DNA from: Flavobacterium erciyesense
GTDB taxonomy: Bacteria > Bacteroidota > Bacteroidia > Flavobacteriales > Flavobacteriaceae
Assembly: GCF_018069925.1 (NCBI RefSeq)
Contig: NZ_JAGPXB010000003.1
Span: 241,042 to 305,041 of the forward strand
Length of the DNA: 64,000 nucleotides
Direction: 5' to 3'
The notes below the pieces were generated by a model. It did no database searches. It saw nothing but the letters and a program-made list of their open reading frames with translations, and was not told where the DNA came from. A program made the position numbers and the translations under genes. Position 1 is the stretch's first letter, and each line of letters starts with the position of its first letter. Positions 28,130 through 35,967 of the stretch are shown here, piece after piece.

Positions 28130-28614
28130 AAAAAATAAAAATTGAAATCAAATGGGCAATTTTATTCTCAATAATGACATTGCTTTGGATGGTATTAGAA
28201 AAGCTAAGTGGACTGCACGGCAAATATATCGACTATCATCTTTATCTTACTAACCTTTTTGCAATTCCTGCGATATTCTTTATGATTCTAGGGTTAAAAG
28301 AAAAAAAGAAAGTTTTCTATGATGGACAAATGAACTATAGACAAGGACTTATATCGGGAATCATGTTGTCTTTAATTATTGCTATACTAAGTCCATTGAC
28401 ACAATGGGTAATAACCTACATCATTTCACCAGAGTATTTTCCGAATGTAATTAAACGTTCAGTTGAAATTGGTTACTTCAAATCGACAACAGAAGCAGAG
28501 GCAAACTTTAACTATATGAATTATGCTAAACAAAGTGCAATCGGTGCTTTGGTAATGGGAATTGTGACGACAGCAATTGCAATGATTTTTATACGAACAA
28601 AAAAAACGGAATAA
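28126..28614 (+). CDS. DUF4199 membrane protein
   Basis: A 162-residue inner-membrane protein of the DUF4199 family, common in Bacteroidetes. It has four helices, and the family pattern WMVLEKLSGLH near 25, KKVFYDGQMNYRQGLISGI near 65 and the final helix SAIGALVMGIVTTAIAMIFI are visible. Function unknown. The start overlaps the TPR gene by 4 bp. The TAA stop is part of the AAC edge of E4. Confidence 0.87.
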   Translation: MKKIKIEIKWAILFSIMTLLWMVLEKLSGLHGKYIDYHLYLTNLFAIPAIFFMILGLKEKKKVFYDGQMNYRQGLISGIMLSLIIAILSPLTQWVITYIISPEYFPNVIKRSVEIGYFKSTTEAEANFNYMNYAKQSAIGALVMGIVTTAIAMIFIRTKKTE

Positions 28615-28718
28615 CAACGTACTACTGACAGCACAAACAAGAAATTAGGGGTTCAGTGGTTAAATGAAGCTTTGTGCTTCGAAATCGCCAACTTCTTGTA
28701 GCTGCCAAACGTTGTTGG
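28612..28718 (+). repeat. attC-like imperfect palindrome (E4)
   Basis: The left edge TAACAACGT and CAGC...ACAAGAA pair with TTCTTGT-GCTG-ACGTTGTT on the right, so AACAACGT is present on both sides as inverted copies. It is the shortest element of the set. The stop codon of the DUF4199 gene is inside its edge. Confidence 0.6.
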
Positions 28719-28753
28719 AAATTAGCCCGTTGAAACCGAAATTATAATAAATA

Positions 28754-29245
28754 ATGAAATCTAAAATAAAAATCACATCCTTGTTGCTTGTATTATTTAT
28801 AAATTTTCTTGTCGGAATCTTATTTTGGATCATTTTTATAAAAGCAGGTATTAAAGTTTTTGAATATGAATTTTGGACATACAAACCGCTTATTTTATTT
28901 CTCATAATTATTCTTGAGATATTTGCTTTAAGCTTAATTTTTCAACTAAAAATAATAATAATTGAAAAAGATAAAGTGATTTTTAAAAACCTAATATTAC
29001 CATTTCTCAAAAAGGAAAGATTGTTTTCTTATTATGATTTCTCAAAATTTGTAAATGAAAAATCTAAAACAGGATATTACGAATCTTTGTGGTTATTTAA
29101 AAATGGAAAATTAGAAGACCAAATTTCAAGTTTTTACTATTCAAATTATTCGAAACTAAAATTCGAATTGAAAGTTCAAAATAAAGGGAAATTAAAAATA
29201 AGTAGTTTCAAACAAATATATCTTAAGTTTGGCGGTAAATTATAA
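28754..29245 (+). CDS. Two-helix membrane protein with PH-like tail
   Basis: A 163-residue protein of unknown function. Two N-terminal helices (about 7-30 and 44-66) are followed by a soluble beta-rich part beginning IIIEKDKVIFKNLILPFLKK, a pattern seen in bacterial PH-like domain proteins. The architecture is like that of the genes at 168 and 37343 in this window. It starts about 45 bp after the ACGTTGTTGG edge of E4 and stops next to E5. Confidence 0.65.
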   Translation: MKSKIKITSLLLVLFINFLVGILFWIIFIKAGIKVFEYEFWTYKPLILFLIIILEIFALSLIFQLKIIIIEKDKVIFKNLILPFLKKERLFSYYDFSKFVNEKSKTGYYESLWLFKNGKLEDQISSFYYSNYSKLKFELKVQNKGKLKISSFKQIYLKFGGKL

Positions 29246-29380
29246 CTGCCACTAACAGCCTCAACAAAGGATTTGGGTATTAGCCTTAAAGGAAAAAATA
29301 GTATCCTATTTTGGGAATTTTAACAAATCCACAAAATAGCGTACTTTAGCTCCAATCCCGACCAACCCCAAAGGAATATT
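29246..29380 (+). repeat. Degenerate attC-like element (E5)
   Basis: The left half CTGCCACTAACAGCCTCAAC with ATTTGGGTATT matches the left arms of E1 and E2, but the right side lacks the ACGTTR edge. Only a weak CCAATCCCGACC complements it. It may be the decayed end of the array. Confidence 0.45.
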
Positions 29381-29402
29381 CTGTAAAATGATTTAAACAC
29401 AA

Positions 29403-29975
29403 ATGACAACAACAGATAAGCTCTCTTTATTTTTTAGCAATGAGTTTCCTTTTAACAAAGAAGGCTTAGAAGAATTTGTAAATACTTTTGTCATCAAATC
29501 ATATAAAAAAGGGGAAATCATTTTACAAAATGACACCATCGAAAATGAACTCCGATTTTTAGATCAAGGCATCATTCGCGAATATTACGCTAGCAACGAG
29601 AAGGAAAAAAATATAAATTTTTACACCAATCCGACTTTCATAACCGATTTCAGTTCCTTTACTCATGCTACTCCAACCAAAAAATATCAGGAATGTATAA
29701 CTGATGTCGATTTGAGAGTTTTATCGAAAGAAAAATTCTTGGCTTTTACCAATCAATACCAATGTGGCAAACTATTTATTGAAACTATTTTTCAAAGGAT
29801 TGTTGTTAATAAAGAAACCGAAGAATTTAACCATTTTGTAAATACTGCAGAAGAGTTGTATCTCGATATTATGAAAACAAAACCAGATTGGTTGTTGCAA
29901 ATTCCTCAATATCATATTGCTTCTTATTTGGGAATCACACCCGAAACATTGAGCCGAATCAGAAAGAAAATGTAA
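29403..29975 (+). CDS. Crp/Fnr family transcription regulator
   Basis: A 190-residue regulator with a cyclic-nucleotide-binding-like beta barrel (about 20-125, with KKGEIILQNDTIENELRFLD) and a C-terminal helix-turn-helix (QIPQYHIASYLGITPETLSR). Bacteroidetes members of this short type have an N-terminal barrel whose ligand is unknown. The metallo-hydrolase gene starts 73 bp later with a dyad in the gap, so it is a likely target. Confidence 0.9.
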   Translation: MTTTDKLSLFFSNEFPFNKEGLEEFVNTFVIKSYKKGEIILQNDTIENELRFLDQGIIREYYASNEKEKNINFYTNPTFITDFSSFTHATPTKKYQECITDVDLRVLSKEKFLAFTNQYQCGKLFIETIFQRIVVNKETEEFNHFVNTAEELYLDIMKTKPDWLLQIPQYHIASYLGITPETLSRIRKKM

Positions 29976-30001
29976 CTTCTTGATTTCAATCAATGGAAAT
30001 T

Positions 30002-30023
30002 GTTGCGGTACGTAGCAACTTTG
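30002..30023 (+). promoter_or_regulatory. Possible Crp/Fnr operator and -7 box
   Basis: GTTGC at 30002-30006 and GCAAC at 30015-30019 form a dyad with an 8-bp spacer. CAACTTTG at 30016-30023 is close to the -7 consensus. The dyad would overlap the promoter of the metallo-hydrolase gene (start 30049). Confidence 0.45.
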
Positions 30024-30048
30024 TATTTACAATTTAAACATCAAAAAA

Positions 30049-30816
30049 ATGAAAATACATCATTTACGAAATGCCACCATGGTAATAGAAACGGGAGACA
30101 AAGTACTTTTAATTGACCCAATGCTTGGAAAAAAAGGAACTGCTGGACCTACATTTACACTTTTCCGTTTTAAACCCCAACGCAATCCAATTGTGGATTT
30201 ACCAAACAATGCAATGGATATTGTTGAAAAAACAACCCATTGCTTACTTACACATTTGCACCCAGACCATTTAGACAAGGAGGCTGAAAATTTTCTTCGC
30301 TCGAGACAAACTCCTATTATTTGTAGTATTAAGGATAAAAAACAATTGATAAAAAGAGGATTGAACGTTACGCAAACAGTTGACTATTGGCTGTCTACGC
30401 CATTTTTAGACGGAGCAATTTTAGGAATTCCAGCGGTACACGGTTACGGATTTGTAGCTAAACCAATGGGAAATGTAATGGGCTTTTATATCAAATTACC
30501 AAACGAAAAATCAATCTACCTGAGCGCAGATACCATCTACACTGACGATGTACACCGAGTACTCACAGAGCTAAAACCTGATGTTGCCGTTGTAGCTTGC
30601 GGAACAGCACAACTGGATATTTTTCAGCCTTTATTAATGCGAATGGATGACATTTTGAAGTTTTTGAAAAATGCACCAAACCAAGTAATCGCAAATCATT
30701 TAGAAGCCGTAAATCATTGTCCAACAACAAGAAAACAATTAGAAGTAGAAGTTTCAAAAATTGGACATTCTGATAAAGTTTTTATTCCAAATGATGGAGA
30801 AAGTAAAGTCTTTTAA
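30049..30816 (+). CDS. MBL-fold metallo-hydrolase, UlaG-like
   Basis: A 255-residue metallo-beta-lactamase-fold hydrolase. The metal site THLHPDHLD (HxHxDH) is near 75, and YLSADTIYTD near 165 supplies the bridging Asp. The overall pattern is that of the UlaG / UPF0173 branch of zinc hydrolases. Substrate unknown. It lies directly after a Crp/Fnr-family gene and is likely under its control. Confidence 0.85.
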   Translation: MKIHHLRNATMVIETGDKVLLIDPMLGKKGTAGPTFTLFRFKPQRNPIVDLPNNAMDIVEKTTHCLLTHLHPDHLDKEAENFLRSRQTPIICSIKDKKQLIKRGLNVTQTVDYWLSTPFLDGAILGIPAVHGYGFVAKPMGNVMGFYIKLPNEKSIYLSADTIYTDDVHRVLTELKPDVAVVACGTAQLDIFQPLLMRMDDILKFLKNAPNQVIANHLEAVNHCPTTRKQLEVEVSKIGHSDKVFIPNDGESKVF

Positions 30817-30988
30817 TAAACTAAGTATAAATGATTTTATAGAAAACCAGTCAGTAAATCAATGTCATATTTTTTTTATATCATCAATGATTTGAAAGGG
30901 ATTTAAAATTCTACACTTGTAATTGCTAACTTTGCAAAGCAGCAAAATATAAATACGAATTATAGAATTAAAGCCTAAAACAAGTACT

Positions 30989-31564
30989 ATGTTTAAGAAA
31001 AATCAACTGTTGGAATACTTAAAACAATTCAATTTATTTACAGATAGTGAAATAAATGAATTTATAAGTTTAGCGACTATTTCTACGATAAAAAAAGGAG
31101 ATTTTTTCATTAAACAAGATGAAATCTGTACCACGCTTTCCTTCGTGAATTTTGGTGTTTTTCGTTCATTTTATTATTCTAATAATGACGAAGAAATAAC
31201 CTATTGTTTTACCTTTCCTAATACATTATTAGTGGCTTATTCTTCATTTATTACACAGAATAAATCAGAAGAAAATTTACAAGCTTTAACCGATTCTGAA
31301 ATAATTTCAATTTCAAAAAAAGAATTAGAAAACCTTGCGGAATCAAACAATAAATGGTTGAATTTTTTAAAAATAATTGCTGAAAAAGAATATGTTGAAC
31401 TCGAAAAATGGATATTTAATCATCAAAAATCCAACGCCCAAAAACGATATGTAGATTTGATAAACAACCATCCACAATTTGTGCAACAAATTCCACTTCA
31501 CTACATAGCTTCCTATCTTGGAATTACTCAAAGACATTTAAGTAGAATAAGAGCATCAATTTAA
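30989..31564 (+). CDS. Crp/Fnr family transcription regulator (second)
   Basis: A 191-residue relative of the regulator at 29403, with the same barrel (TIKKGDFFIKQDEICTTLSF) and the same C-terminal reading helix (QQIPLHYIASYLGITQRHLS). A TAACTTTG box at 30927-30934 may belong to its promoter. An SDR gene follows, and a dyad lies in its promoter. The two regulator-enzyme modules suggest duplication or recruitment of similar regulators. Confidence 0.9.
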   Translation: MFKKNQLLEYLKQFNLFTDSEINEFISLATISTIKKGDFFIKQDEICTTLSFVNFGVFRSFYYSNNDEEITYCFTFPNTLLVAYSSFITQNKSEENLQALTDSEIISISKKELENLAESNNKWLNFLKIIAEKEYVELEKWIFNHQKSNAQKRYVDLINNHPQFVQQIPLHYIASYLGITQRHLSRIRASI

Positions 31565-31579
31565 TTATTAGACAAATGT

Positions 31580-31613
31580 CCTACTTGAATAGTAGGGCAG
31601 GAGTGTAATTTTG
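31580..31613 (+). promoter_or_regulatory. SDR promoter with overlapping operator dyad
   Basis: CCTACT at 31580-31585 and AGTAGG at 31591-31596 form an inverted repeat with a 5-bp spacer. TTG at 31585-31587 and TAATTTTG at 31606-31613 are spaced 18 bp apart as a -33/-7 promoter. The dyad covers the -33 region, so a bound regulator would act on this promoter. Confidence 0.6.
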
Positions 31614-31640
31614 CACTTCAATTTAAAAATAATTAAATAT

Positions 31641-32249
31641 ATGAAAACAGTAATTTTAATAGGTGCTAATGGGAAAATGGGAAAAGCAGCACTTACAGGT
31701 TTAGGAAAACACAAAGTGATTACAGCAGGTCGCTCTCAAGACGGTTGTGACTTCCAAGTTGACATTACAAGTGAAGAATCTTTGAGAAAATTATTCAAGG
31801 AGGTTGGTCACTTTGATGCAGTTGTGAATACAGTTGGCGTATGTGAATATGCAACCTTCGAGGAAATGACTGAAGCGCAATGGATGACTACAGTAATGAG
31901 TAAAATGATGGGGCAAATCAATATTGTTAGAATAGGTCAGGAATACATTGCTGATAAAGGTTCCTTTACGCTTATTACAGGTATACTAAATTTAAAGCCT
32001 ATTCCTTTTGCTATTGCAGATGCAACTACAAGTGGTGCCATTGATACCTTTGTAAAATGTGTAGCCTTCGAAATGCCAAGAGGTATTCGTGTAAATTCAA
32101 TAAATCCAACAGTTTTAGCGGAGGCTTGGGATGTTTACGGTGATATGATGCCAGGATTTCAACCTGTACCTAGTGCATTGGTTGGTAAAGCGTTTGAGCG
32201 CTCGGTTGATGGGTTTATTACAGGTCAAGTTATCCTTGTTGATGCATAA
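31641..32249 (+). CDS. Short-chain dehydrogenase/reductase family protein
   Basis: A 202-residue NAD(P)-binding Rossmann protein starting MKTVILIGANGKMGKAALTG. The usual YxxxK pair is not visible where expected (FAIADATTSGAIDTFVK), so it belongs to the short SDR group without the standard catalytic Tyr. RGIRVNSINPTVL matches the family region after the active site. ATG at 31641 is used because the upstream frame lies inside the promoter. Probably controlled by the Crp/Fnr protein encoded upstream. Confidence 0.85.
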   Translation: MKTVILIGANGKMGKAALTGLGKHKVITAGRSQDGCDFQVDITSEESLRKLFKEVGHFDAVVNTVGVCEYATFEEMTEAQWMTTVMSKMMGQINIVRIGQEYIADKGSFTLITGILNLKPIPFAIADATTSGAIDTFVKCVAFEMPRGIRVNSINPTVLAEAWDVYGDMMPGFQPVPSALVGKAFERSVDGFITGQVILVDA

Positions 32250-32320
32250 TTAACTAAAATTACAGCATATAGTCTTTTCAAAAAAGAAATTGACTATATG
32301 CTGTTTATTAAAAAAGTAAA

Positions 32321-33109
32321 ATGGAATTAAAACTTTACCAAATTGACGCATTTACAGACACCATTTTTGGAGGAAATCCTGCTTGTGTTGTGCCGCTGAA
32401 CAAATGGTTGCCAGACGAAATCTTGTTGAAAATCGCAAAGGAGAACGCAGTTGCAGAAACAGCTTTTTTTGTTGACAAAGGAGAGAAAATCCATTTACGA
32501 TGGTTTACACCTGAAATTGAAATGGATTTGTGCGGTCACGCTACACTTGCAACAGCACATTGCTTAAAGACAATTTTAGATTACAAAAAAGATGAAATTG
32601 TTTTCGAAACATTAAGTGGCGACTTAATTGTTAAAGTTGAAGATGGACTGTACAAAATGGACTTCCCATCAAGAATGCCTATTGCAGATACTTTACCCGA
32701 GACAATTTCAAAATCTTTAAATATCCAACCTAGGAAAATTTTAAAATCAAGAGACTATGTTTTGGTTTATGAAAACGAAACAGCAATTAGAAATATTAAA
32801 ATTGACCGACAATTGTTTGACCAAATCAACCTTGATCCAGGCGGAGTAATTGTAACAGCAATTGGAGATGACTGTGATTTCGTTTCTCGTTTTTTCACAC
32901 CACAAGCCTCCATTTTAGAAGATCCTGTAACAGGTTCTGCTCATTGTTCTTTGGTGCCATTTTGGTCAAAAAGACTTGATAAAAAAGTACTTTATGGGCA
33001 ACAAGTTTCGGAACGAATGGGTAAACTATATTGTGAAGACAAAGGTGACCGAGTTATTATTAGCGGAACAGCAAAAACCTATTCTGTTGGGAACTTTTGG
33101 ATAGCTTAA
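32321..33109 (+). CDS. PhzF family isomerase
   Basis: A 262-residue protein of the PhzF/YddE superfamily (diaminopimelate epimerase-like double fold). QIDAFTDTIFGGNPACVV and AVAETAFFV, with the catalytic Glu, are intact, as are MDLCGHATLATAH and the C-terminal DPVTGSAHCSLVPFW. PhzF itself isomerises a phenazine precursor. Most relatives have unknown roles. It is separated from the SDR gene by about 70 bp and may share its promoter. Confidence 0.9.
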   Translation: MELKLYQIDAFTDTIFGGNPACVVPLNKWLPDEILLKIAKENAVAETAFFVDKGEKIHLRWFTPEIEMDLCGHATLATAHCLKTILDYKKDEIVFETLSGDLIVKVEDGLYKMDFPSRMPIADTLPETISKSLNIQPRKILKSRDYVLVYENETAIRNIKIDRQLFDQINLDPGGVIVTAIGDDCDFVSRFFTPQASILEDPVTGSAHCSLVPFWSKRLDKKVLYGQQVSERMGKLYCEDKGDRVIISGTAKTYSVGNFWIA

Positions 33110-33211
33110 AACAATTGCTAACTCGGGTGTTGCGTCATAGTTAGAAAGCAAAAACGCAGTGCCAATTTTAAATCTATGAATTAAATTACAAACAAATAAT
33201 TACAAAAAAGT

Positions 33212-33538
33212 ATGAAAAAAGGAATCTCAATTTTAATTGTTATAGTAACAATTTTAGTAGTGTTATTATATTTTCAGTTTAATTATACCAAAAAAACTAA
33301 TGAATTAGGAAATGCAAATCAAATCGAAGGGCTAACTGTATTTACAGACAATAACCCCATTTTGGAATATGAGTTCCTTGGAACCGTAAAAGTTGATACA
33401 TCCAAATTACAAGATGCCGAGTACGATCATATACGTGACCAATTGATCATAAAGGCAAAAACACAATTCGCAAATGCACAAGGTATAATTATTACTCCAA
33501 AGGATAAAAAAGCTGTAGTGATTCGTTTTAAAAATTAA
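33212..33538 (+). CDS. Membrane-anchored small protein, unknown function
   Basis: A 108-residue protein with one N-terminal hydrophobic helix (about 5-24) and a soluble region of about 80 residues (EGLTVFTDNNPILEYEFLGT and ADAQGIIITPKDKKAVVIRF-like segments). No lipobox cysteine. I do not recognise it. It stands alone between the PhzF gene and a decayed stretch. Confidence 0.6.
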   Translation: MKKGISILIVIVTILVVLLYFQFNYTKKTNELGNANQIEGLTVFTDNNPILEYEFLGTVKVDTSKLQDAEYDHIRDQLIIKAKTQFANAQGIIITPKDKKAVVIRFKN

Positions 33539-33564
33539 AATTCAATCACAAAAAAAATTGTTAA

Positions 33565-33717
33565 ATAAAAAAGATAAGAAGATTTATAATTTTTGGTTTA
33601 CTTGCAATTGCATTCGGATGCAATTGCAAGCAATCAAAAGCAACAAGCAATATTCTTGGGTCAAAAAATAATAGTATATTTGATCAGCGTTGCTGTTCAA
33701 TTAAACAAAGCATTTAA
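33565..33717 (+). pseudogene. Remnant of a lipoprotein gene 5' end
   Basis: A frame without an ATG (ATA at the expected place) reads IKKIRRFIIFGLLAIAFGC, then CKQSKATSNILGSKNNS, which looks like a lipoprotein signal peptide and the beginning of a mature chain. It ends at the edge of the 160-bp duplicated segment that starts at 33665. The lipoprotein gene was probably cut when the duplication arose. Confidence 0.4.
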
Positions 33718-33824
33718 TAAAAGCTAATTTTAAAAATCCGAAAAATGACAGGACCTGACAAGGATAGTGTTTTTCCTCTCACAAATTACGATCGACTGTG
33801 TTTTTTAAAAAATACAATCAAAAA
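33665..33824 (+). repeat. 160-bp direct repeat, left copy
   Basis: Positions 33665-33824 match 34477-34636 with about two mismatches over 160 bases, offset 812. The copy holds the upstream region and first 27 codons of the acetyltransferase gene at 34557. Its truncated frame (ATG at 33745) reads [20 protein letters not shown] and ends with TAA at 33829. Confidence 0.95.
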
Positions 33825-33831
33825 CACATAA
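33745..33831 (+). pseudogene. Truncated leader frame ahead of the GNAT gene
   Basis: A 28-codon open frame copied from the start of the acetyltransferase gene at 34557. Its TAA stop is immediately followed by the ATG of the GNAT gene (TAAATG), in the same reading frame. Ribosomes ending here could restart on the GNAT gene, so the fragment may act as a translational leader. Confidence 0.75.
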
Positions 33832-34353
33832 ATGAACTTTCAAATACAGAATAGCAACAACAACGACACCGACGAAATTTTCCGTTTATACAAAATCGCC
33901 ACTGATTTTCAGAAGACGAGATTTACCCATCATTGGCCACAATTTGATAGAAAACTTGTTGAAATTGAAATTTCAGAAAACAGACAATGGAAAATAGTTG
34001 TAGATGGTAAAATTGCTTGTGTGTGGGCGACAACTTTTGATGATCCACAAATTTGGGAGGAACGCAACGAAGAACCAGCTGTTTATATTCACCGTATTGC
34101 AACAAATCCTGATTTTCGAGGACAAAATTTAGTGGGTAAAATTGTAGAATGGGCAAAGAATTATGCCAAAGAAAATCAAAAACAATTCATAAGAATGGAT
34201 ACAGTTGGCGATAATTCAGGATTGATTACTTACTACACAAAATGTGGCTTTGAGTTTTTAGGTTTATTAAAACTTAAGAATACCGAAGGACTTCCTGCAC
34301 ATTATGAAAACGCAACGGTAAGTTTATTTGAAATTGACTTAAGGTCTAAATAA
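33832..34353 (+). CDS. GNAT family acetyltransferase
   Basis: A 173-residue N-acetyltransferase of the GNAT fold. The acetyl-CoA loop is in IATNPDFRGQNLVGKIVEWA (about 95-115), preceded by the YIHRI strand, and C-terminal FIRMDTVGDNSGLITYYTKC completes the fold. Substrate unknown. The start codon touches the stop of a 28-codon leader duplicated from the downstream acetyltransferase gene, so it probably uses that gene's promoter. Confidence 0.88.
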   Translation: MNFQIQNSNNNDTDEIFRLYKIATDFQKTRFTHHWPQFDRKLVEIEISENRQWKIVVDGKIACVWATTFDDPQIWEERNEEPAVYIHRIATNPDFRGQNLVGKIVEWAKNYAKENQKQFIRMDTVGDNSGLITYYTKCGFEFLGLLKLKNTEGLPAHYENATVSLFEIDLRSK

Positions 34354-34476
34354 AAAATAGGGAATCTGAACTGCGTTGATTTTTAACATGTTCCTAAAAC
34401 CGCTTCCAAAAGATCTCCTATTTTTTTGACAATTTAGAAGAAGCTTACAAAACACTTTTTCCCGATCTCTATTTTT

Positions 34477-34636
34477 AAAATAATAGTATATTTGATCAGC
34501 GTTGCTGTTCAATTAAACAAAGCATTTAATAAAAGCTAATTTTAAAAATCCGAAAAATGACAGGACCTGACAAGGATAGTGTTTTTCCTCTCACAAATTA
34601 CGATCGACTGTGTTTTCTAAAAAATACCATCAAAAA
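34477..34636 (+). repeat. 160-bp direct repeat, right copy
   Basis: The partner of the repeat at 33665. This copy is the original context: it continues into an intact acetyltransferase gene. Near identity implies a recent event. Confidence 0.95.
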
Positions 34637-35180
34637 TCCCAGCATCATCGTGGGCGATTACACATACTATGACGACTTCGAAGATGTGTCTAATTTTGAA
34701 AAAAATGTAAAATACTATTTCGATTTTATTGGCGATCAACTCGTTATTGGTAAATTTTGCATGATTGCCTCAGGTGCCACTTTTATTATGAATGGCGCTA
34801 ATCATTTGACCAACGCACTTAGCTCCTATCCGTTTGCAATTTTTGGTAACGGTTGGGAACATGCCATGCAAGATAAAAGCTATCCAAACAAAGGAAACAT
34901 CAACATTGGCAACGATGTTTGGATTGGTTACAACGCCACCATTATGGCCGGCGTTACCATTGGCGATGGCGCAATTATTGCAGCAAATGCTACCGTGACC
35001 ACTGATGTTCCGCCCTATACCGTTGTAGGCGGAAACCCCGCTCGTGAAATTAAAAAACGATTTCCAGAGGAAGTAATCAAAAAGCTATTAGAAATTCAAT
35101 GGTGGCATTGGCCAATAGATAAAATAACCCGAAATGTAGAACACCTAACAGCTTGTGATTGGGATAAATTAGTCGAATAA
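34557..35180 (+). CDS. Xenobiotic acetyltransferase, CatB/Vat type
   Basis: A 207-residue trimeric left-handed beta-helix acetyltransferase of the XAT class. The active-site His is in [18 protein letters not shown], followed by hexapeptide repeats ([38 protein letters not shown]) and [14 protein letters not shown]. Relatives acetylate streptogramin A or chloramphenicol. Whether this one gives resistance or acts on a cell-wall or sugar substrate cannot be told. Start ATG at 34557. Confidence 0.92.
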   Translation: MTGPDKDSVFPLTNYDRLCFLKNTIKNPSIIVGDYTYYDDFEDVSNFEKNVKYYFDFIGDQLVIGKFCMIASGATFIMNGANHLTNALSSYPFAIFGNGWEHAMQDKSYPNKGNINIGNDVWIGYNATIMAGVTIGDGAIIAANATVTTDVPPYTVVGGNPAREIKKRFPEEVIKKLLEIQWWHWPIDKITRNVEHLTACDWDKLVE

Positions 35181-35200
35181 CATCCATTTAAATCACAACT

Positions 35201-35551
35201 ATGATCTCAGAATTATTCGAAATTATCGGTTTACTTTCATCATCAAATATTCCCGAAACAAAGCAAAGTCGTACTGAAAAAGTAATACTTTGCTTTTTCT
35301 ATTTTACTTTGATTTTTGCTGGTATTTTTGTCATACCGCTCTACAAAACGGCTGTTCAATTAGGAATTACCACTGTTGTACTTTGCTGGTTTATCATCGC
35401 GTCAGTTATACTTACAGCTATTAGTTTGCTGCTTTTCAAAATCAATAATTGGCTGTCGAATATTCGATTTTTCACTTTCGTTATGCTTTCGACTGCTTTA
35501 GTGCTTTTATTTTATCTTGTTTTAATTTTAGCTTATAATTATCTGCTTTAA
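35201..35551 (+). CDS. Small three-helix membrane protein
   Basis: A 116-residue protein with hydrophobic helices at about 30-48, 54-75 and 88-112 and a polar N-terminus. I do not recognise it. It follows the acetyltransferase gene by 20 bp and may be co-transcribed. Confidence 0.6.
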   Translation: MISELFEIIGLLSSSNIPETKQSRTEKVILCFFYFTLIFAGIFVIPLYKTAVQLGITTVVLCWFIIASVILTAISLLLFKINNWLSNIRFFTFVMLSTALVLLFYLVLILAYNYLL

Positions 35552-35562
35552 AATTTTAAAAT

Positions 35563-35874
35563 CTGAAATGCCTCGAGAGATTCGATGAAATCCAACCCGT
35601 TTTACAAGAATTCCATAACTATAATCGAACAGATTTCTCATTTTTATCAATAGGATTTCCATTACTACAAAGAACAAAAAAGCAAGGTGTCGAAAATAGA
35701 AGAGAGAGTAACTTTAGGCTATGTCATTTAGAAATACAATGACAAGAAATTAGAGGCTGTTGTTCTGTTTGGCGCAAATAAAACTGAATTTTTAACGTAG
35801 TTGATTACACCAAGCTGTGGTCGGTGAAAGAAAAAATCGCTTGTTTGGAAAACCTCATTGAATTAAACAAATAG
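35563..35874 (+). pseudogene. Decayed gene with frameshifts and stops
   Basis: Coding-like stretches switch frame: RFDEIQPVLQEFHNYNRTDF in one frame, then SKVSKIEERVTLGYV and KYNDKKLEAVVLFGANKTEF in a second, interrupted by a TAG, then VDYTKLWSVKEKIACLENLI in a third, ending at TAG 35874. Together they look like the C-terminal half of one soluble protein. Family not recognised. Confidence 0.55.
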
Positions 35875-35967
35875 ATTTCTGATTGCTAAATCATTACGGG
35901 ATAAAATTTAACCAAAAGGTAACGCAACCAAAAGCTCCATTAGTTATCTTTAAAAAAATATTTAACT

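Noticed and set aside
25427..29380. CRISPR array or phage remnant as explanation of the repeated spacers
   Set aside because: Repeats are not identical, are more than 100 bp long, and the units between them are protein genes of different size. No cas, phage structural or integrase genes.
33111..33150. Short CTAACT...AGTTAG dyad after the PhzF gene as a further attC-like element
   Set aside because: Too short, no paired inner boxes and no ACGTTR edge.
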